Part shown: piece after piece, positions 43,510 through 56,010 of the stretch
How the letters are laid out: every line of letters begins with the position of its first letter
Numbering within the stretch: the first letter of the stretch is position 1
DNA from: Liolophura sinensis
Taxonomy: Eukaryota > Mollusca > Polyplacophora > Chitonida > Chitonidae
Reading direction: 5' to 3'
Assembly (NCBI RefSeq): GCF_032854445.1
Contig: NC_088305.1
Span: forward strand, 27,120,628 to 27,184,627
DNA length: 64,000 nucleotides
Made by a program: the position numbers and the translations under genes
The notes under the pieces: model-generated
Database searches by the model: none
What the model was told of the DNA's origin: nothing
What the model saw: the letters and a program-made list of their open reading frames with translations, nothing else

Positions 43510-43525
43510 CCCCCCCCCCCCCCCA
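43510..43525. repeat. Poly-C run
   Basis: About 14 consecutive C. The overlapping frames at 43389-43754 and 43444-43644 (-) pass through it and are not considered genes. Confidence 0.85.
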
Positions 43526-43554
43526 ACCAGGGGAAACGCCACTAAATAGGCCTC

Positions 43555-43910
43555 CAATAAAGGACAACTCCATGGAGAGGAAAACAAGAATAGTGACAGT
43601 GTGTTGGTTAACAAATGGTCACAAGACAGCGTCTGTGTTATCATACGGTATTACGTCCCCACAAATGAATGATTATGGCTTTACGGCACCTCGATTAAAC
43701 ATTTACAAACAACCGGTGAAATTCCACCTCATGTTAATTCAACCGCTCAGTTAGGGATGTGTTCTAATTGTTCATGTAAATGCTTATGTAGTAGCAAACC
43801 CTAGCACCTAGGCAATAGCAGAATTAGGTTAAAAAGGGATTAGCAGTGTTGTAATATAGTCATGTAATGTCACCAAATTTAATAAACATTTGAATAAAAA
43901 CAGTACAATA
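43555..43910 (+). repeat. Dispersed repeat family B, with inserted segment
   Basis: 'ccatggagaggaaaacaaga', 'aacaaatggtcaca', then about 80 bp of extra sequence, then 'aaccggtgaaattccacctc', 'gttcatgtaaatgcttatgt', 'gcagaattaggttaaaaagg' and a degraded 3' end. Confidence 0.65.
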
Positions 43911-44719
43911 GCAGGAACGAATGAGTGTGGATTTACGCCATCTTGGCAATACTTCAGTCATGAATGTCCGGGTAGCAATTACCATCTTCCTGTATCAGTT
44001 TTGTCATAGCTCGCATTGCAATAATCTTGATACTGAGACGATTCTCGAAAAGTTTGACATGGACGAATTTTCTTATTGTCATATTAGATAAACGTGAAGA
44101 CTAATAGAAAAATCTGTATTCAGTTTGTCTCTATCTATATTAGGCAACTTGGATAATTTTGGCAATTTATGTGATGGTTTTGACGCTTTTTTTAAAAAAA
44201 ATTCTTTATTTATAAGATGGTCTTCAGTTTTATGGGTAGAACGTAACAACCTTTAGCACGCTACTGATGAACTCGCACCGGTACGCACACTATATTATTG
44301 CCAGACAATTGGGCGTTAGTGTCGGTTAGTCTACGCAAATAGACACACCCGAGATTGGAACGGCTTATTGTGACCCCAAGATCTCCAGGGAGCCTACAAA
44401 TTCCCTGCCCAAGTTAAGGTTTGAAACCGCATTTCTTGTACCGTAACGATTCGAAGTCAAACTTCATAATCAGTCAGCCAAACCCAGTTAGTGTTTGATA
44501 CTGTATTTATTTACGTTCAATAAATGTGGTAAATTTTATGCAGATACATGTAGGAAATCGTACATGTAGGGCCGGAGAAACCAACCTAAGTATGTAAAGC
44601 TGATACACTTTACATGTACCAACGTAAAGCATCTGTCAAATAAGTGAGAATTGGCACACAACAGTACTGGTGAAAGGGTGATTGTCTCATTGGAGAGATC
44701 AGTGAGCCTGCCACGGACC
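43911..44719. other. Noncoding stretch, nothing recognised
   Basis: No credible frame. 'gtacatgtagg' type motifs repeat near 44540-44625. Confidence 0.4.
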
Positions 44720-44965
44720 CTCTATTAGCCGGTGTCTCTATGTACTGTCAATTCTACCGCATTGCGGTACATTGATTTACTTTAAATACTTGAACAAAGA
44801 ACGGGTTTCCGTTGGAATCTTTCGGGGCTATCTGGCGTACTTCCTGATGCACTGATGAGACATCCGGGAGTCACCAAAGCCGTCATTTCCCTACCACTTA
44901 GACGGATGTTTAATTTCAAATCTTGGGTTTTCAGACACCACATGTGGCTACTAATTGCTTAATCT
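44720..44965 (+). repeat. Low-copy repeat J, copy 2
   Basis: 'tctaccgcattgcggtacat', 'cgggagtcaccaaagccg', 'ggatgtttaatttcaaatct' and 'ttttcagacaccacatgtgg' parallel 34310-34545. Confidence 0.65.
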
Positions 44966-45049
44966 GACCTGATTAATTCCGCCACCTCTTCGACCAGACT
45001 TGGTGGACTTTAGCTCGACAGAAGCAAATCACTCATGACCACAGAGCCA

Positions 45050-45285
45050 AATTTTTTTTAGTAATTCTAGACCAGTGACTTGTGACAAATTCCGTTTCTT
45101 CTACCTGGCTCTGGTTACGTCATGGTGCTAGTGGACGTGTACTTGCTACGTTTAAAGCATTTACATGAATAGTTAGAATGAAACCTTCACTGGTGCAAAC
45201 TAACCAGGGGCCTTATTTCACCGGTTACGTGTGACCATTTCGGAATGTCGTCGCTAGTGGTTTGGCTTTTATACTCTATATCCTG
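45050..45285 (-). repeat. Dispersed repeat family B
   Basis: Reverse orientation. 'agtaattctagaccagtgac' (3' part), 'aaagcatttacatgaatagt', 'tttcaccggttacgtgtgac' and 'ggaatgtcgtcgct' (5' part). The 3' end is truncated. Confidence 0.7.
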
Positions 45286-46338
45286 TACGTTTTTTTATTT
45301 GTTTTCTACGCTTTATTCATTCTGGTCTAATTTGCTGTACACATATATATTTGTACACGTTAATAAATCTGGCTTCATCATTATCGTCTGCTCTATCGCC
45401 ATGACTCTCTGAACTATGCGTAGCCAATACAAGGTTTTACGAGTACATCTTATAAAATGGCGTTCTGTTGTGAAAAGAAAAATTAAAACATTTTCTCAGC
45501 TCACCTAATCACACGCCATACTGTGCCCCGATTAATAAATAATGTTAACAGTTATATTTTTTACATTCTGCGACAAAGCGCGCCCAGGATTATAGATAAC
45601 ATGCGACATATTGTTCTCAACGGATTTGCATACGTCCTAGAAGGGAACGCTCCATTTTGCCTTTAAATTAGTGCATCTCTATCTTTTCGAAACCCTTCAG
45701 TTGTCAACGCGATAATGCAACTTTTTTAAAAATATTGCCAGTCGCTTTTAAAAAACAGAGTTTAATGTAACGTGACGTGGTTCTCTGCTTTTTCGTTCAC
45801 AGTTTTATGGAGCGATAATGAAATGAAAAGGTGAATGATTTTCCTTACAAATGCAAACCATAGAGAAGCAACAGTTTAAGTTAAAATGTTGCATTATTGC
45901 CTTGTCGTTTTTTGCTTGTATTTACTTTTTGAACCAAGGAGATATTTTATTTTAAAATGTGGCTTTGGCACAGTTTTAAGGCGCCAAAGCGCGAGTGTAA
46001 CATTTTAAAACACCACATTCTCGAAATGTTGACCGTTGGTAACCAAAACTCTGAAAGCACAAGCTGATGGAACTTCCGGTCATATGTCACAAAAATTCAG
46101 AGAAACACGCCAATTTATTTCAAAATGTCGCATGCTCTCTCATCCTTAGCTTCTTAGGGCAACGGAAGGACAATCCATATCCAACGTTAGGGTGTTTAAG
46201 AGGATGTAATAACTTAGAATAGATAGCAAGGATATTAACGAGTTCGCCTGCATGAAACGCATGATTGCAAAACTTCAGCTCAATGCATAAAGAAATGAAG
46301 TTGTGAATATGGTAATGATTACTATGCTCACAGAGAAT
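45286..46338. other. Noncoding stretch, nothing recognised
   Basis: AT-rich with no credible frame. 'ttttaaaatgtggctttggc' and 'cattttaaaacaccacattc' near 45950-46020 form an imperfect inverted pair. Confidence 0.4.
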
Positions 46339-46960
46339 CAGCGATGGAACATCCTTTTGTGCCCTTGTGCCTTATATGCATGTAAAACTTCAGGTCAATA
46401 CATACAATGATTTTAAAGATACCTAACATTTTGTTTGACAGCTATTCTAATGCACAATACACTGTCAGGAATTCGGTAATTTACGGCACTTAATATGTAT
46501 CAACGATGGAATATCCTCCTCGTGCTATTGTGCTCTACATGTGTGCAAACCCTGAGCTCAATACATTTAGTACTTCTTCAGAAACTACACCTAACATTTT
46601 GTTTAACATTGATTCTTATACACAATACACTGTTAGCAATTCAGTATTTTACGGTACGTAATATGCACACATCCAATCAACGATGGAATATCCCCCTCGT
46701 ACTATTGTGCTCTACATGTGTGCAAACCCTGAGCTCAACACATATAGTAATTCTTCAGAAACTACACCTAACATTTTGTTTAACATTGATGCTTATACAC
46801 AATACACTAAGTCAGCAATTCAGTATTTTACGGTACTTAATATGCACACATCCAATCAACGTTGGGATGTCCCCCTAGTGCTATTGTGCTCTACATGTGT
46901 GCAAGCCCTGAGCTCAATACATGCAGATACCACCTCTGACATTTTCTTTAACATTGCTTT
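46339..46960 (+). repeat. Tandem repeat of about 177 bp, 3.5 copies
   Basis: Units start near 46339 (diverged, 162 bp), 46501, 46678 and 46857. Each has 'caacgatggaatatcc' or a variant, 'ctcgt.ctattgtgctctac', 'atgtgtgcaaaccctgagct', 'cctaacattttgtttaacat' and 'cagtattttacggtac'. Two units are 177 and 179 bp, so the frames at 46495-46878 and 46683-47012 repeat the same peptide and are not taken as genes. Confidence 0.9.
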
Positions 46961-47429
46961 CTCTTTTATTCTGCGCCGACACTTAGCGTACTTAACACAG
47001 GTGAGCTTATAATAGAAATAGAAAACAGAAAAATTGACTCGGTTTTCTCCCTTCCTCAGTTTGAGAGGGCGACAACTCAACACCACGATATCTAATTGAC
47101 AAAAATGTTGCTGGCCGAGTTTTCTTGGACTGGCGCAGGGCGCTTCCAGAACAAGATTACAGCATTTTCTCTTCTGTGAAGATTATAACATCGCGACACC
47201 ACAATGCTGCTTTATATTCTCTTCTTCTGTGTATCAGTCTTGACCATCCACGGATGACCGGTGTAATAAAAAAAATCCCTGCAGCATTATCACCGTTTAT
47301 CTCACATTTAAAGGCTAATGTCTTTACTTTTACAAAGCGAGGCCTCGCTTTGGGCAATAGATAATGTATTGCAGGCCATAGCCTCATAGTATAATTAGTT
47401 TACTTAACTCTCACTCCATTTCATTGACT
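46961..47429. other. Noncoding stretch, no confident gene
   Basis: Overlapping frames on both strands (47125-47364 and 47157-47387) with no domain. Confidence 0.35.
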
Positions 47430-47560
47430 CCATCTGCTGACATCCGATCGATGGTTTAGTTCATTCTTTACCTCCACTTTCTGACCTGGGGCCTAATAAC
47501 GGGTTTCACAGAATGACATTTACATTGACCTAGTGGTCTATACAGAGCCGTCAGCGCATT
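47430..47560 (+). repeat. Low-copy repeat K, copy 1
   Basis: 'ctgctgacatccgatcgatg', 'gtttagttcattctttacct' and 'tctgacctggggcctaataa' parallel 55560-55700. Shorter similarity occurs near 10060-10140. Confidence 0.5.
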
Positions 47561-50500
47561 TCCAACAAACTAGCATAAAATTGAGTGCGATGTTGTAGAA
47601 AATATCCCATGGCGTCACCCGAAAAGCCTTTGTATTCATAGAGTACATGGTTCTTGTTGCTAAGAATTGATATTCCGGTTATTTTTTTTTACGGGATTCA
47701 GTCTACAGTTGTACTCGTGAACAAGACCAAAAGCAGCGCCACATAAAATGACAGAAACATGTCCTTGTTGTGGCAAGGCAACAAATTGTACCCTCCAATT
47801 GTTAACAGTGACTTCATACCCATTATTCATTCTGTTTAGACTTCTTTTCTGTTCTCGACACACGTAATTTTGAAGTCTAGCCCTTCTGCAATAAGTACCA
47901 AATTATGAAATGTAGTCAGTTCTCACTAGTACATTTTTACACGATAACTATACTGCATCAGACGATAAGTCAGTCCATGGGTCAGACATGATATTGGTAC
48001 CACCTGAGGTGGCCAAACCTAATTGATACCAACATGTTTATAGGGTCAGCAGAAGTAAATTATGACATGATAGTCTTTTCGCTATTGTAGCTTTCTCACA
48101 TATTTTGATTAGATGAAATATCACCTTATAAGGCGGTGTGCAAATTACAGAAAGCAAGAGAAACGTCAATGTATCGTGGACTCCCAGTTTATAATATAAT
48201 AAGATCAGTTTAAAAGCGTGGTTGGATTGTTTATGAAGCAAAGAAAAGTTAGCAGTCCACATTTTGTCTATATTTCATATACGTTATTAGCGGAATATTC
48301 AACTGGCCGGTACATTTACATTTAAGATTTACAAGGTTTTCAGCTGGGTTGATAACGGTTTATCAACAGTTCGTATGCCCAGCTGTGAACTTCTTTTATT
48401 TACACCCATTGTTACGGTAGGTTAAGGTAGATTAGCTCAGGTAAGTGTCATATACTTACCGGAGGTCCACACGTCTGAAAACTACAATATCAGAGCAATT
48501 GTTAGATAACATTTTTTTAATTTCCATCAAGAAAACTGGTGATTAAAAGTTTCGTCAAACACTAAGATTAAGAACTGAATTATTCCGTAATACTCTTTGT
48601 AGAGTGTAAATGTCCACTTTGAAGATAAAAAGAAGAAAAATACTATTATGAGGTGTATGTCAGACAATGTAGTTTTCTTTTCGCAGATTTTTAAAACCTA
48701 ATAAATGTCTTTAAAGCACTGGATACTCGAATGGCCTTTTCTGACCATATTGTGAACAGTGACGTCACATAAGGTTTTTGTCACTTGCAAATTGCTAAAC
48801 TACTACATTAAAACCCACAGACCTACATGTATAGGGCCATAAATTCATTAACTGAATGGACCCTAAAGCAAATTATTTCGTAATGGATGTATCATTCGAT
48901 GACGAAGACACTACAATGCAAATGGAGCAGACAGACACCATTCATTGCTTTGATGACTACTCTGAATCCTTGATATCCCGAGAAGATTAGGCTCGTGGAA
49001 CATTCTACAAATAAGCGGTGGACATGAGGCGAACATGAACAAATTTCAAAAATGTAACATGACTGCTAGTTCAGTAGCATTTTCATCATGACAAAGACTT
49101 GACTGTACTATTCAACGGTTATTGTGATTAACCCGTAACTGTCACTTGTAGAAGATTTTTTAAGGATACACCAACTACTTCCACAGCGTCCCACCCAAAA
49201 CATTTTTGATAGAGCTCAACATATTCGCTCTTTGCAGATGAAATAGTGCGCGTGACTCTCTTCCAGCAGTAAAGCAGACAAAGATGTCTCAAGGAATATC
49301 ATGCAGACGCAGTTGTTCTCAATGGACAAAAACCAAATAACCTCCTATTCAGTTTGCCGAGACTGGTGTAGATGACAGCATACTTAGAAGAGCAATCCAA
49401 AAACTTGACCAAAGAACCATTGCCCCACACAAAACGAACCCTGATTGGGGTCAAGGAAAGACCCCTACTGTGTGCAATTTGTAATTGATGATTTGGATAT
49501 TTAGACTTGAAGTCAACATTTAATATTAAACACAACCACGATAAAGTGCCCTAAAATGTTACAAAACAAAATGTATGCCTTTTATGGTTTTCTGGCTGCA
49601 AAGGAAATTGCTAATGTACCCTGTAGCTTACCCCTCTCCCAACTCAGAAATGGCTAAAATGTCATCTTTTATCAAGAAATCTTCCGTTATGTTTGAGAAG
49701 AATAGTTTGAATTAATCAAGGGAATATTCCTAAAGGTAAACACTCTGTTCCTCAGCTGACTGGGGGTTCAGATAGCGTTGTTACTTTACGACTGTTGGTA
49801 ATACATGAATTAGCACATTGAACGAGGAGTACGCTTTTGAAAAGGGGCATAACCCATACAAAACTACTCTGCGAGGGCTATTATATCAAATCATGAACTA
49901 AAGACATGTACCAAATTAAAAATACCAAAGGAGATTTGGCCACCTTGGGTGTTATCAATATGTGAATGTTTGGGCTTTGGCCCATGCACTACATGTATAT
50001 AAATACATCTTGGGGAAAAGCGACAAGGTGACGAATCATTAAAATGTTACTAATATATTACATGTATTTATTTCATTCGGGATTAAAGCCATTTTCATGG
50101 CAATTTTCCATACACACGGTGACAAAGCACAAAACATGCGACATATACAGCCAGCGAGACGTGAAAGAATCGCATTCTTAAAGATTGATTTTAAGAAACA
50201 ATCATCACCTGTCGATAATAGCGGATAGCATACATCAACATCAACTCGTCAACAGTTGTCCACAGTTTTATTTTTTATTTCATTCAGGAATTCTAAGAAC
50301 ACATCCGACAAGTGAGTAGCATGCACAGGTAATATTTAAATGGAGCGAAACTTTCCATTGATGTCTACATTTTTGTTTGTACAGCTGTTTTAACGTCACG
50401 CTGGGTAAAAAGGTAGACCTACTGATTTAACTTTTATACAAAAGTAATTATATTAAAAATAAAGACTGTAATGAATACATATATTTCCTTCATCGTCAAC

Positions 50501-50629
50501 AGTTTATGCCATTCAATTCCGACCAAAACGTTCATTTTGTGCTGGTAAATGCTGGATAAATGCTCTGTATTGTTCGATATGTATTGAACGCTAAAAGAGA
50601 CGCAACATGAAAGACCACGGCACATATAA
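47561..50629. other. Long noncoding stretch, no confident gene
   Basis: About 3 kb with only short frames. A 44-codon acidic frame at 48856-48990 (MDVSFDDEDTTMQMEQ in its middle) has a somewhat protein-like composition, but no domain, start context or splice signals support it. No repeat shared with the window was seen here, unusual compared with the rest, so the stretch could hold UTR, intron or unique regulatory DNA. Confidence 0.4.
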
Positions 50630-50835
50630 TAACATCAGAGCAGTGACGGCTGTGTAACAGTTGACAAATGCTCAAACCTTACCGAAGAAATCCGATTTCC
50701 TGAGGATTTACTTGAGGTTGTTCATTCTAATTCGTCCCGGAAATGATTAAAGACTGACAGCTTACACACATCTTAGAACCATGACTTACAACACAATTAT
50801 GTTTTTGAAATTGGAGTGATGTTAAGACTAATATA
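50630..50835 (+). repeat. Dispersed repeat family B, diverged
   Basis: 'atcagagcagtgacggctgt', 'aacagttgacaaatgctcaa' and 'ttggagtgatgttaag' give the outline of family B with a degraded middle. Confidence 0.55.
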
Positions 50836-50869
50836 ACTAAAGATGTAGAGCATATAATTAAGAAAAAAC

Positions 50870-50995
50870 CTGCGGATGGTCGTGGATTTCCCCCGGGCTC
50901 TGTCCGGTTTCCTCCCACCATAGTGCTGGCCGGCGTCGTATAAGTAAAATATTCTTAACTACGACGTAAAACACCAATCGAATAAATAAATACAT
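50870..50995 (-). repeat. Dispersed repeat family A
   Basis: Reverse orientation, well preserved: 'cctgcggatggtcgtggatt', 'cccgggctctgtccggtttc', 'ctcccaccatagtgctggcc' and 'cgtaaaacaccaatcgaata'. Confidence 0.75.
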
Positions 50996-50999
50996 AAAA

Positions 51000-51190
51000 A
51001 CGCACAGCATGGAGAGTAAAACCAGAGCAACGACTACATTATGATAGCTGGCGAATTTATCACAAACAACGGTAAAATATGCCCTCTTGTCAATTTACTT
51101 CTGTTTGGCTCTTACTCTGTTTATGTAAATACTTAAAATGTAGCAAAGTACACGCCCACTTCCACCAAAAGCAGAATTAGTGAACACAGC
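51000..51190 (+). repeat. Dispersed repeat family B, 5' half
   Basis: 'cagcatggagagtaaaacca', 'gagcaacgac', 'tatgatagctggcgaattta', 'tgccctcttgtcaatttact', 'ttatgtaaatacttaaaatg' and 'aaaagcagaattag'. It directly follows a reverse family A copy. Confidence 0.7.
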
Positions 51191-52069
51191 TTTCTCTGTT
51201 CACTGAGACATCCACCTTCACACGACGGCCTGGAAAGAGAAATTTGCGGTATAAAGTGTGTATTAATCAATCCTTGGTTACAAACTGTCCACTAAAGCAT
51301 AGTAGTAACGTGTCAGATTACTAAACAATGACCTCGAGGTCAATCGCAGACAAAAGGCAGTATTTGCTTGGATAGTCAGTCTTTGCTTGGATAGTCGGTC
51401 TATGGCAAAGAAGTTATAGCATTTATCAAATTCGACGGCATGGTTGTAAAACAACGGATACTTACGAATAAATCCGACGGCTTGAATCTAGCTTTAGTTG
51501 GATGTGGTTTTATATCCGGGTCTTTTAGTGTACTTGGTGAGGTATTGACGTTAGTTCATCTGTTAATAATACAATACACATATATGGAACATTGTCATAA
51601 TAAATATAATTTTTTCCCTGATTGTACGTTAAATGACCTCGTGTTTCAACATTGATCATTAAGTATATAATAAGAATATTAAGTAGAAAGCCCTGCAAAA
51701 GGACACCTAAGTGATATTCATGATTTTTAAATAAGAAATATTTGGATTTTCAGGTTTTCCTTAAACCAGATAGTAAAAAAAAAATCCGATGTTTATATTG
51801 AAACATGCAGGCGGTGATGGCTACCGCACCGAGCAGGACTTTGCACTTAACACAGGCGCTTGGGACTCGAACGAAAGCTATAAAACATGGTGTTTTTCTT
51901 GCATTTCTAATGCATTGTTGTACGTAGGTATTGAGCAACATCTGACCATGTGAACTTTTATGGAATTTCAAGGTAACAATTCTAATTACTTGATAAGCTA
52001 GCAATAGTGTTACAACCAACACCCAGTGCGTGCTGTGGGACTTGTCTGACACCTAAAAACCAAAAGAAA
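51191..52069. other. Noncoding stretch, nothing recognised
   Basis: Frames at 51440-51655 and 51750-52052 (-) have no domain. Confidence 0.4.
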
Positions 52070-52200
52070 AAAAAACATTTTCTTATCTGCGGGAATTGTG
52101 CTTACACAAATGTGTTTTTTTTTGTGTGTGTGTGTGCCAAGAAAGTAAACTGTTTGGTACAGCTGTCACCCTGCATAATACAAAGTGTGTAAATGAGGCA
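52070..52200 (+). repeat. Repeat L, partial copy
   Basis: 'tcttatctgcgggaattgtg', 'cttacacaaatgtg', 'gccaagaaagtaaactgttt' and 'acagctgtcacc' correspond to the 3' part of repeat L at 54640-55190. It contains a T run and a (GT)n run. Confidence 0.55.
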
Positions 52201-53067
52201 GTGTCTTGGGGGAAAACAGAAAGTCTCGAGACGATAATCAGCATAGCGGAAGCAGACACAAGTCTGATGGCTTCTCATCTAATTGTCTCTGTTGGGAGTT
52301 TTTTGCATTAAAAATGTTTGAATGGAATGAATTTACCCAATGCGCCTCAAAGACGTGGTTACGTAACCCACTACTTCCCCGTACCTAGTATATGACTCCT
52401 CTAAAATTAATTTGTTTTATTTAATTGGAGTTCAAACTGTACTCAAATATGTTTCTCCCTCTAGGCAAGCTTGGCGTACACGTCTACATACCTGTTTTCT
52501 TGGGTCCAGTGAACGGAATCATTTCTGTGTGACGTTCATTAGTTCAGCATTGCTGAAAATGCTTCGGTTAGATTTTTAAACATATTTAAGGTCACTGTAT
52601 AAGAAGTACAATTAATATTATGTATGGTCATTGTCCAAGAGACGTGTTCAATATGATTTGGGAGATTTTACTGATTCTAAGTAATTGTTTATTTTGGCCA
52701 AGTTGGACAGGGTGCTTTACGTACACAGTTTTTACACCAGTTACATAAAATGAAAGCAATCTTTCACTAAAACGACGGAGTAAGGTTTGTGGATGGTGGA
52801 GACGAAAGACAAACACGGCACCTCCACATGTACCGGACAGTCGAACAACCACTGAGAACCTACAACTTGCGCAAGCAAATTGAACAGAACATATCCTTAT
52901 TGTTTATATTTAAACAAATTTGCACCCCACGGGTCATAGCGCCAACTTGTGTGTGTGTGTGTGTTTTTGTTTTTTTTTAAATTTTATTCCTTTTTGTTTT
53001 CACTGTGCTTTATTCGAATTTTGAATATTGAATGTTACGTCACAAATGTTTTCTGGTTCCAAGATGT
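52201..53067. other. Noncoding stretch with (GT)n
   Basis: A short (TG)n run lies at about 52948-52964, followed by a poly-T. No credible gene. Confidence 0.4.
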
Positions 53068-53120
53068 TCTCGCCGCGATATGGTTGAATTATTGCCACTG
53101 TGATGTTAAACCCAAGTCAT
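53068..53120 (+). repeat. Short mollusc-type repeat, 'cgccgcgatatggttga' motif
   Basis: 'ctcgccgcgatatggttgaa' and 'ttattgccactgtgatgtta' then 'aacccaagtcatttgag'. Same repeat as 45-110. Confidence 0.55.
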
Positions 53121-54639
53121 TTGAGCTTTTGAGTTCTAGAGCTATCTATGACTGATTATAAATCGCAAGAGAGACCAATTGATCAAATAACATTACACTA
53201 CAGAAAATATTCCTTACTAACTGCTCAATATTTTTTCTTAATATTGAAATCGTCATTTGCCAGCGAATACAGTTGTCCTGTTCCTTCACACCACAATGCA
53301 AAGAGTTGTACACACAGAATTTTGATTTGTTTATATAATGAGTTCGAGTTCAAAATAGGTTAACAATCGCAACTCCATGTACAGCAGGCCATGTTTTTCC
53401 CGTCAGGTTCTCTGGCTTTATCCCTAACGGTAAATTGTTAGATATCTTGTTAAGCCCATGCTAAAACCCCTTTGCATTTGTGGACCTTATTTGGAGACAA
53501 ATGAAAACTGTACGTATAAAAACACGTCCATTATATAAACTTGACCGCTATAGAATCTGTTATTTCATGTTCTTCAACGTTATTGAAGTGTTCACGCATG
53601 ACGACTAAAACCCCGTGTATACTAAGAGATTATGGGAAGATTCGGGAGTAGCGAAACATATACGTCGTCATGTGGAGTATTTAGGCCTGTAGCGCAACAA
53701 GCCGATCTCTAGCGTCGTTTAACGAGTCTTGCATTCTCACTCAGCACATCAACCTGTGGTACACATGACATGGATAATCCAGTTTATGTAAACAATTTAA
53801 TGTTCTTTTAATGACGATTCTCAAGCTTGGCAGATATTCTGCATTTTGTCATCCGGATGGCACCCTATTATATATATCCGGAACCAAGAGCTCTTGGAAG
53901 ATGACGTTATTATCATTGACATTATACCGACATTCATACCAAGCGGTAACCTGACTGATTTATAGACGTTATCAAGTTCATTTAAAACCAAACCGAATGC
54001 TTTCAATACATTGACAGTTCTACTGCCTTGCATTACAGTTGACTGAACAGTTCAATGTAGAGATCAACTGAATCACACAGGGTGGACTTTTGCTGAACAG
54101 AAACATACAACTGTTGTTAGCACGTGTTAATTCCCACGTTCCTGCCTGCTAAGCCAAAATGGCGCTGAACCACATGTCTACACAAGCATAAACAGCCCGC
54201 CTGTCTTATTAAGTACTGGGTGCCATTCATCGCACAGATATTCTCGCTCATCCTCACGTTTCCAATGTGATAGGTGACATCTCAGATGATATTAAGAATG
54301 TCCATTTGTGTTAGGACCGCTCCCTATTGGATATATACCAATGTCCTGGTCTGTGACCAAGATAACAATACCAAATTACCAGAATTACGTTCCAAAATAA
54401 TACATCTTCTGTGACAAGAGCTCAGGTATACCATTTCCATGTAACAACAGCAAATCTCAGACCGTAAAATTATATTGTTATTTTTGATTAATTTCAGCAA
54501 GCCTTATTGTAAGAGACTACATTCCGTGTGCAGAGACAAATGTCCTTGAAATAACAGAATGAAAACAAGAGTGTTAAAAATTGAGGACGGCTAATATGAA
54601 CAGGTACCTCGGCCCAGTTTCTCAGTGTAAATCAAATGT
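53121..54639. other. Noncoding stretch, nothing recognised
   Basis: Short frames only. No shared repeat apart from a weak likeness between 54060-54150 and 22860-22920. Confidence 0.4.
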
Positions 54640-55190
54640 TCCGGTCAATCTGGCTTGTGGAAAAGAAAATGTAAACCTCCGTGTTTTGTTCACACTGTGT
54701 TGCGTTGTGTTAGTTTTTTGTTAGTGAGATACGTTTTAGGACACTTTTATTCGCCCAAATAAAAAATTCCAATGTACAAGGTCGCACATAACTAAGGGTA
54801 AACAGGAAATGCCAGAGGAGCTCTTTATCATTGGTCGTTACGAATAGACTCCATCATTAGGGATATTACAATAGACTGAGCAATTTAGACCAAAATAATG
54901 AGATAATTAGGTTACTTAACATTTAAGAATTAAGCCACGTTTTCCCCGGAGATTCGCTGCACTGTTTTACCCCCGGAGTTGAAAGATACATAACAAATTC
55001 TGACAGCATACTAAAAAGTCTTATCATTAATGGATGCTCAGTGAAACGTTCTTTTCGGCACCTTGTCACTAAACCTTGTTAGAATAAACCCCGTTTGCTG
55101 TGAAAGACAATTTCTCATGTGCGGAAGTTGTGGCTACAACATTGCTTTTATGTGTGCCTAGAATGTAAATTGTGTAGTTGACAGCTGATA
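54640..55190 (+). repeat. Repeat L, copy 1
   Basis: Collinear with 57385-57894: 'aatctggcttgtggaaaaga', 'ttattcgcccaaataaaaaa', 'ctctttatcattggtcgtta', 'gacagcatactaaaaagtct', 'ttcggcaccttgtcac' and 'gttagaataaaccccgtttg'. About 550 bp and noncoding. Confidence 0.75.
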
Positions 55191-55339
55191 TCTCGCATAC
55201 TATGAAATCGTGGAAAAGTGTACTTTTGTTCAAAAGTCAGATTACCCAAACAAACACAAACGTCCTAGCATTGTTCACTGCTCATATACTAAGAGCCTGT
55301 GGTATTTGATGCGAATTAATTGTTATTATGTAGCTGTTT

Positions 55340-55530
55340 TGTAAGGGTACGTTTACTCAACCAAATAAAGAATCTCCATTCTGAAGAGTCGTGCAGATTT
55401 GTAACGGCAAAGGCGAGAATATTAGAGGTGCTCTTTACCACTTGTAGTCTAGTTTCATTACAAACAGACTTGCGTTTTAGGAACCTTATAATATGCTAAA
55501 TAATCAAGATTATACACTTAGGGGATAATT
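55340..55530 (+). repeat. Repeat L, internal fragment
   Basis: 'ctcaaccaaataaagaatct', 'ggcaaaggcgagaatattag' and 'aggtgctctttaccacttgt' match the middle of repeat L. It follows copy 1 in the same orientation, so L may be partly tandem here. Confidence 0.65.
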
Positions 55531-55559
55531 AATTTACTTAACACTCGGCGTAGTTTATT

Positions 55560-55700
55560 AAGTCCGCTTGCAGACTTCGGATCGATGGTTTCGTAAAGTT
55601 TTATTCTGCATTTACTGACCTGAGACGTAAATGACCATAACTGTAACCCAGTGCTTAATGCATAACGGCCGATTCATTTGTAACAGCATTATACGAAATC
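55560..55700 (+). repeat. Low-copy repeat K, copy 2
   Basis: 'cttgcagacttcggatcgat', 'ggtttcgtaaagttttattc' and 'tgcatttactgacctgagac' parallel 47430-47560. Confidence 0.5.
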
Positions 55701-55819
55701 TGGAGCAGAGTCCAACAAAATACTTCATGGGCCTAAGCGTGTGACATTCGTAGGCCACAAATTGGCCTTCCATGTCAATAATCGTTAGTCTCCAAAACAA
55801 CTTAAAATCTTTGCGTCAA

Positions 55820-55910
55820 AACATTCCTATACCAACGGTCAACCAATAAGGACGTTCCAGAGAAATAATTGCAAGGCCAGTTCCCAAAACGACGTATATC
55901 AGTCCGAGCA
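55820..55910 (+). repeat. Dispersed repeat family C, core
   Basis: 'acattcctataccaacggtc', 'aaccaataaggacgttccag', 'agaaataattgcaaggccag' and 'ttcccaaaacgacgta' give one of the best-preserved cores. Confidence 0.7.
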
Positions 55911-55924
55911 ATCATATGATACCG

Positions 55925-56010
55925 TAAAAGACGCATAGCATAGAGAGAAAATCCAGAGCAGCGACGAAAGTGTGATAGATCACACGAATTTACGGGTTAT
56001 CATTTTAAAC
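55925..56010 (+). repeat. Dispersed repeat family B, 5' fragment
   Basis: 'agcatagagagaaaatccag', 'agcagcgacgaaagtgtgat' and 'agatcacacga'. Confidence 0.7.

Noticed and set aside
46495-47012. Two overlapping frames with internal peptide repeats
   Set aside because: They follow the 177-bp tandem units in two phases and degrade with them.
48856-48990. 44-codon acidic frame
   Set aside because: Too short, no domain, no splice or promoter evidence. Mentioned only in the noncoding entry.
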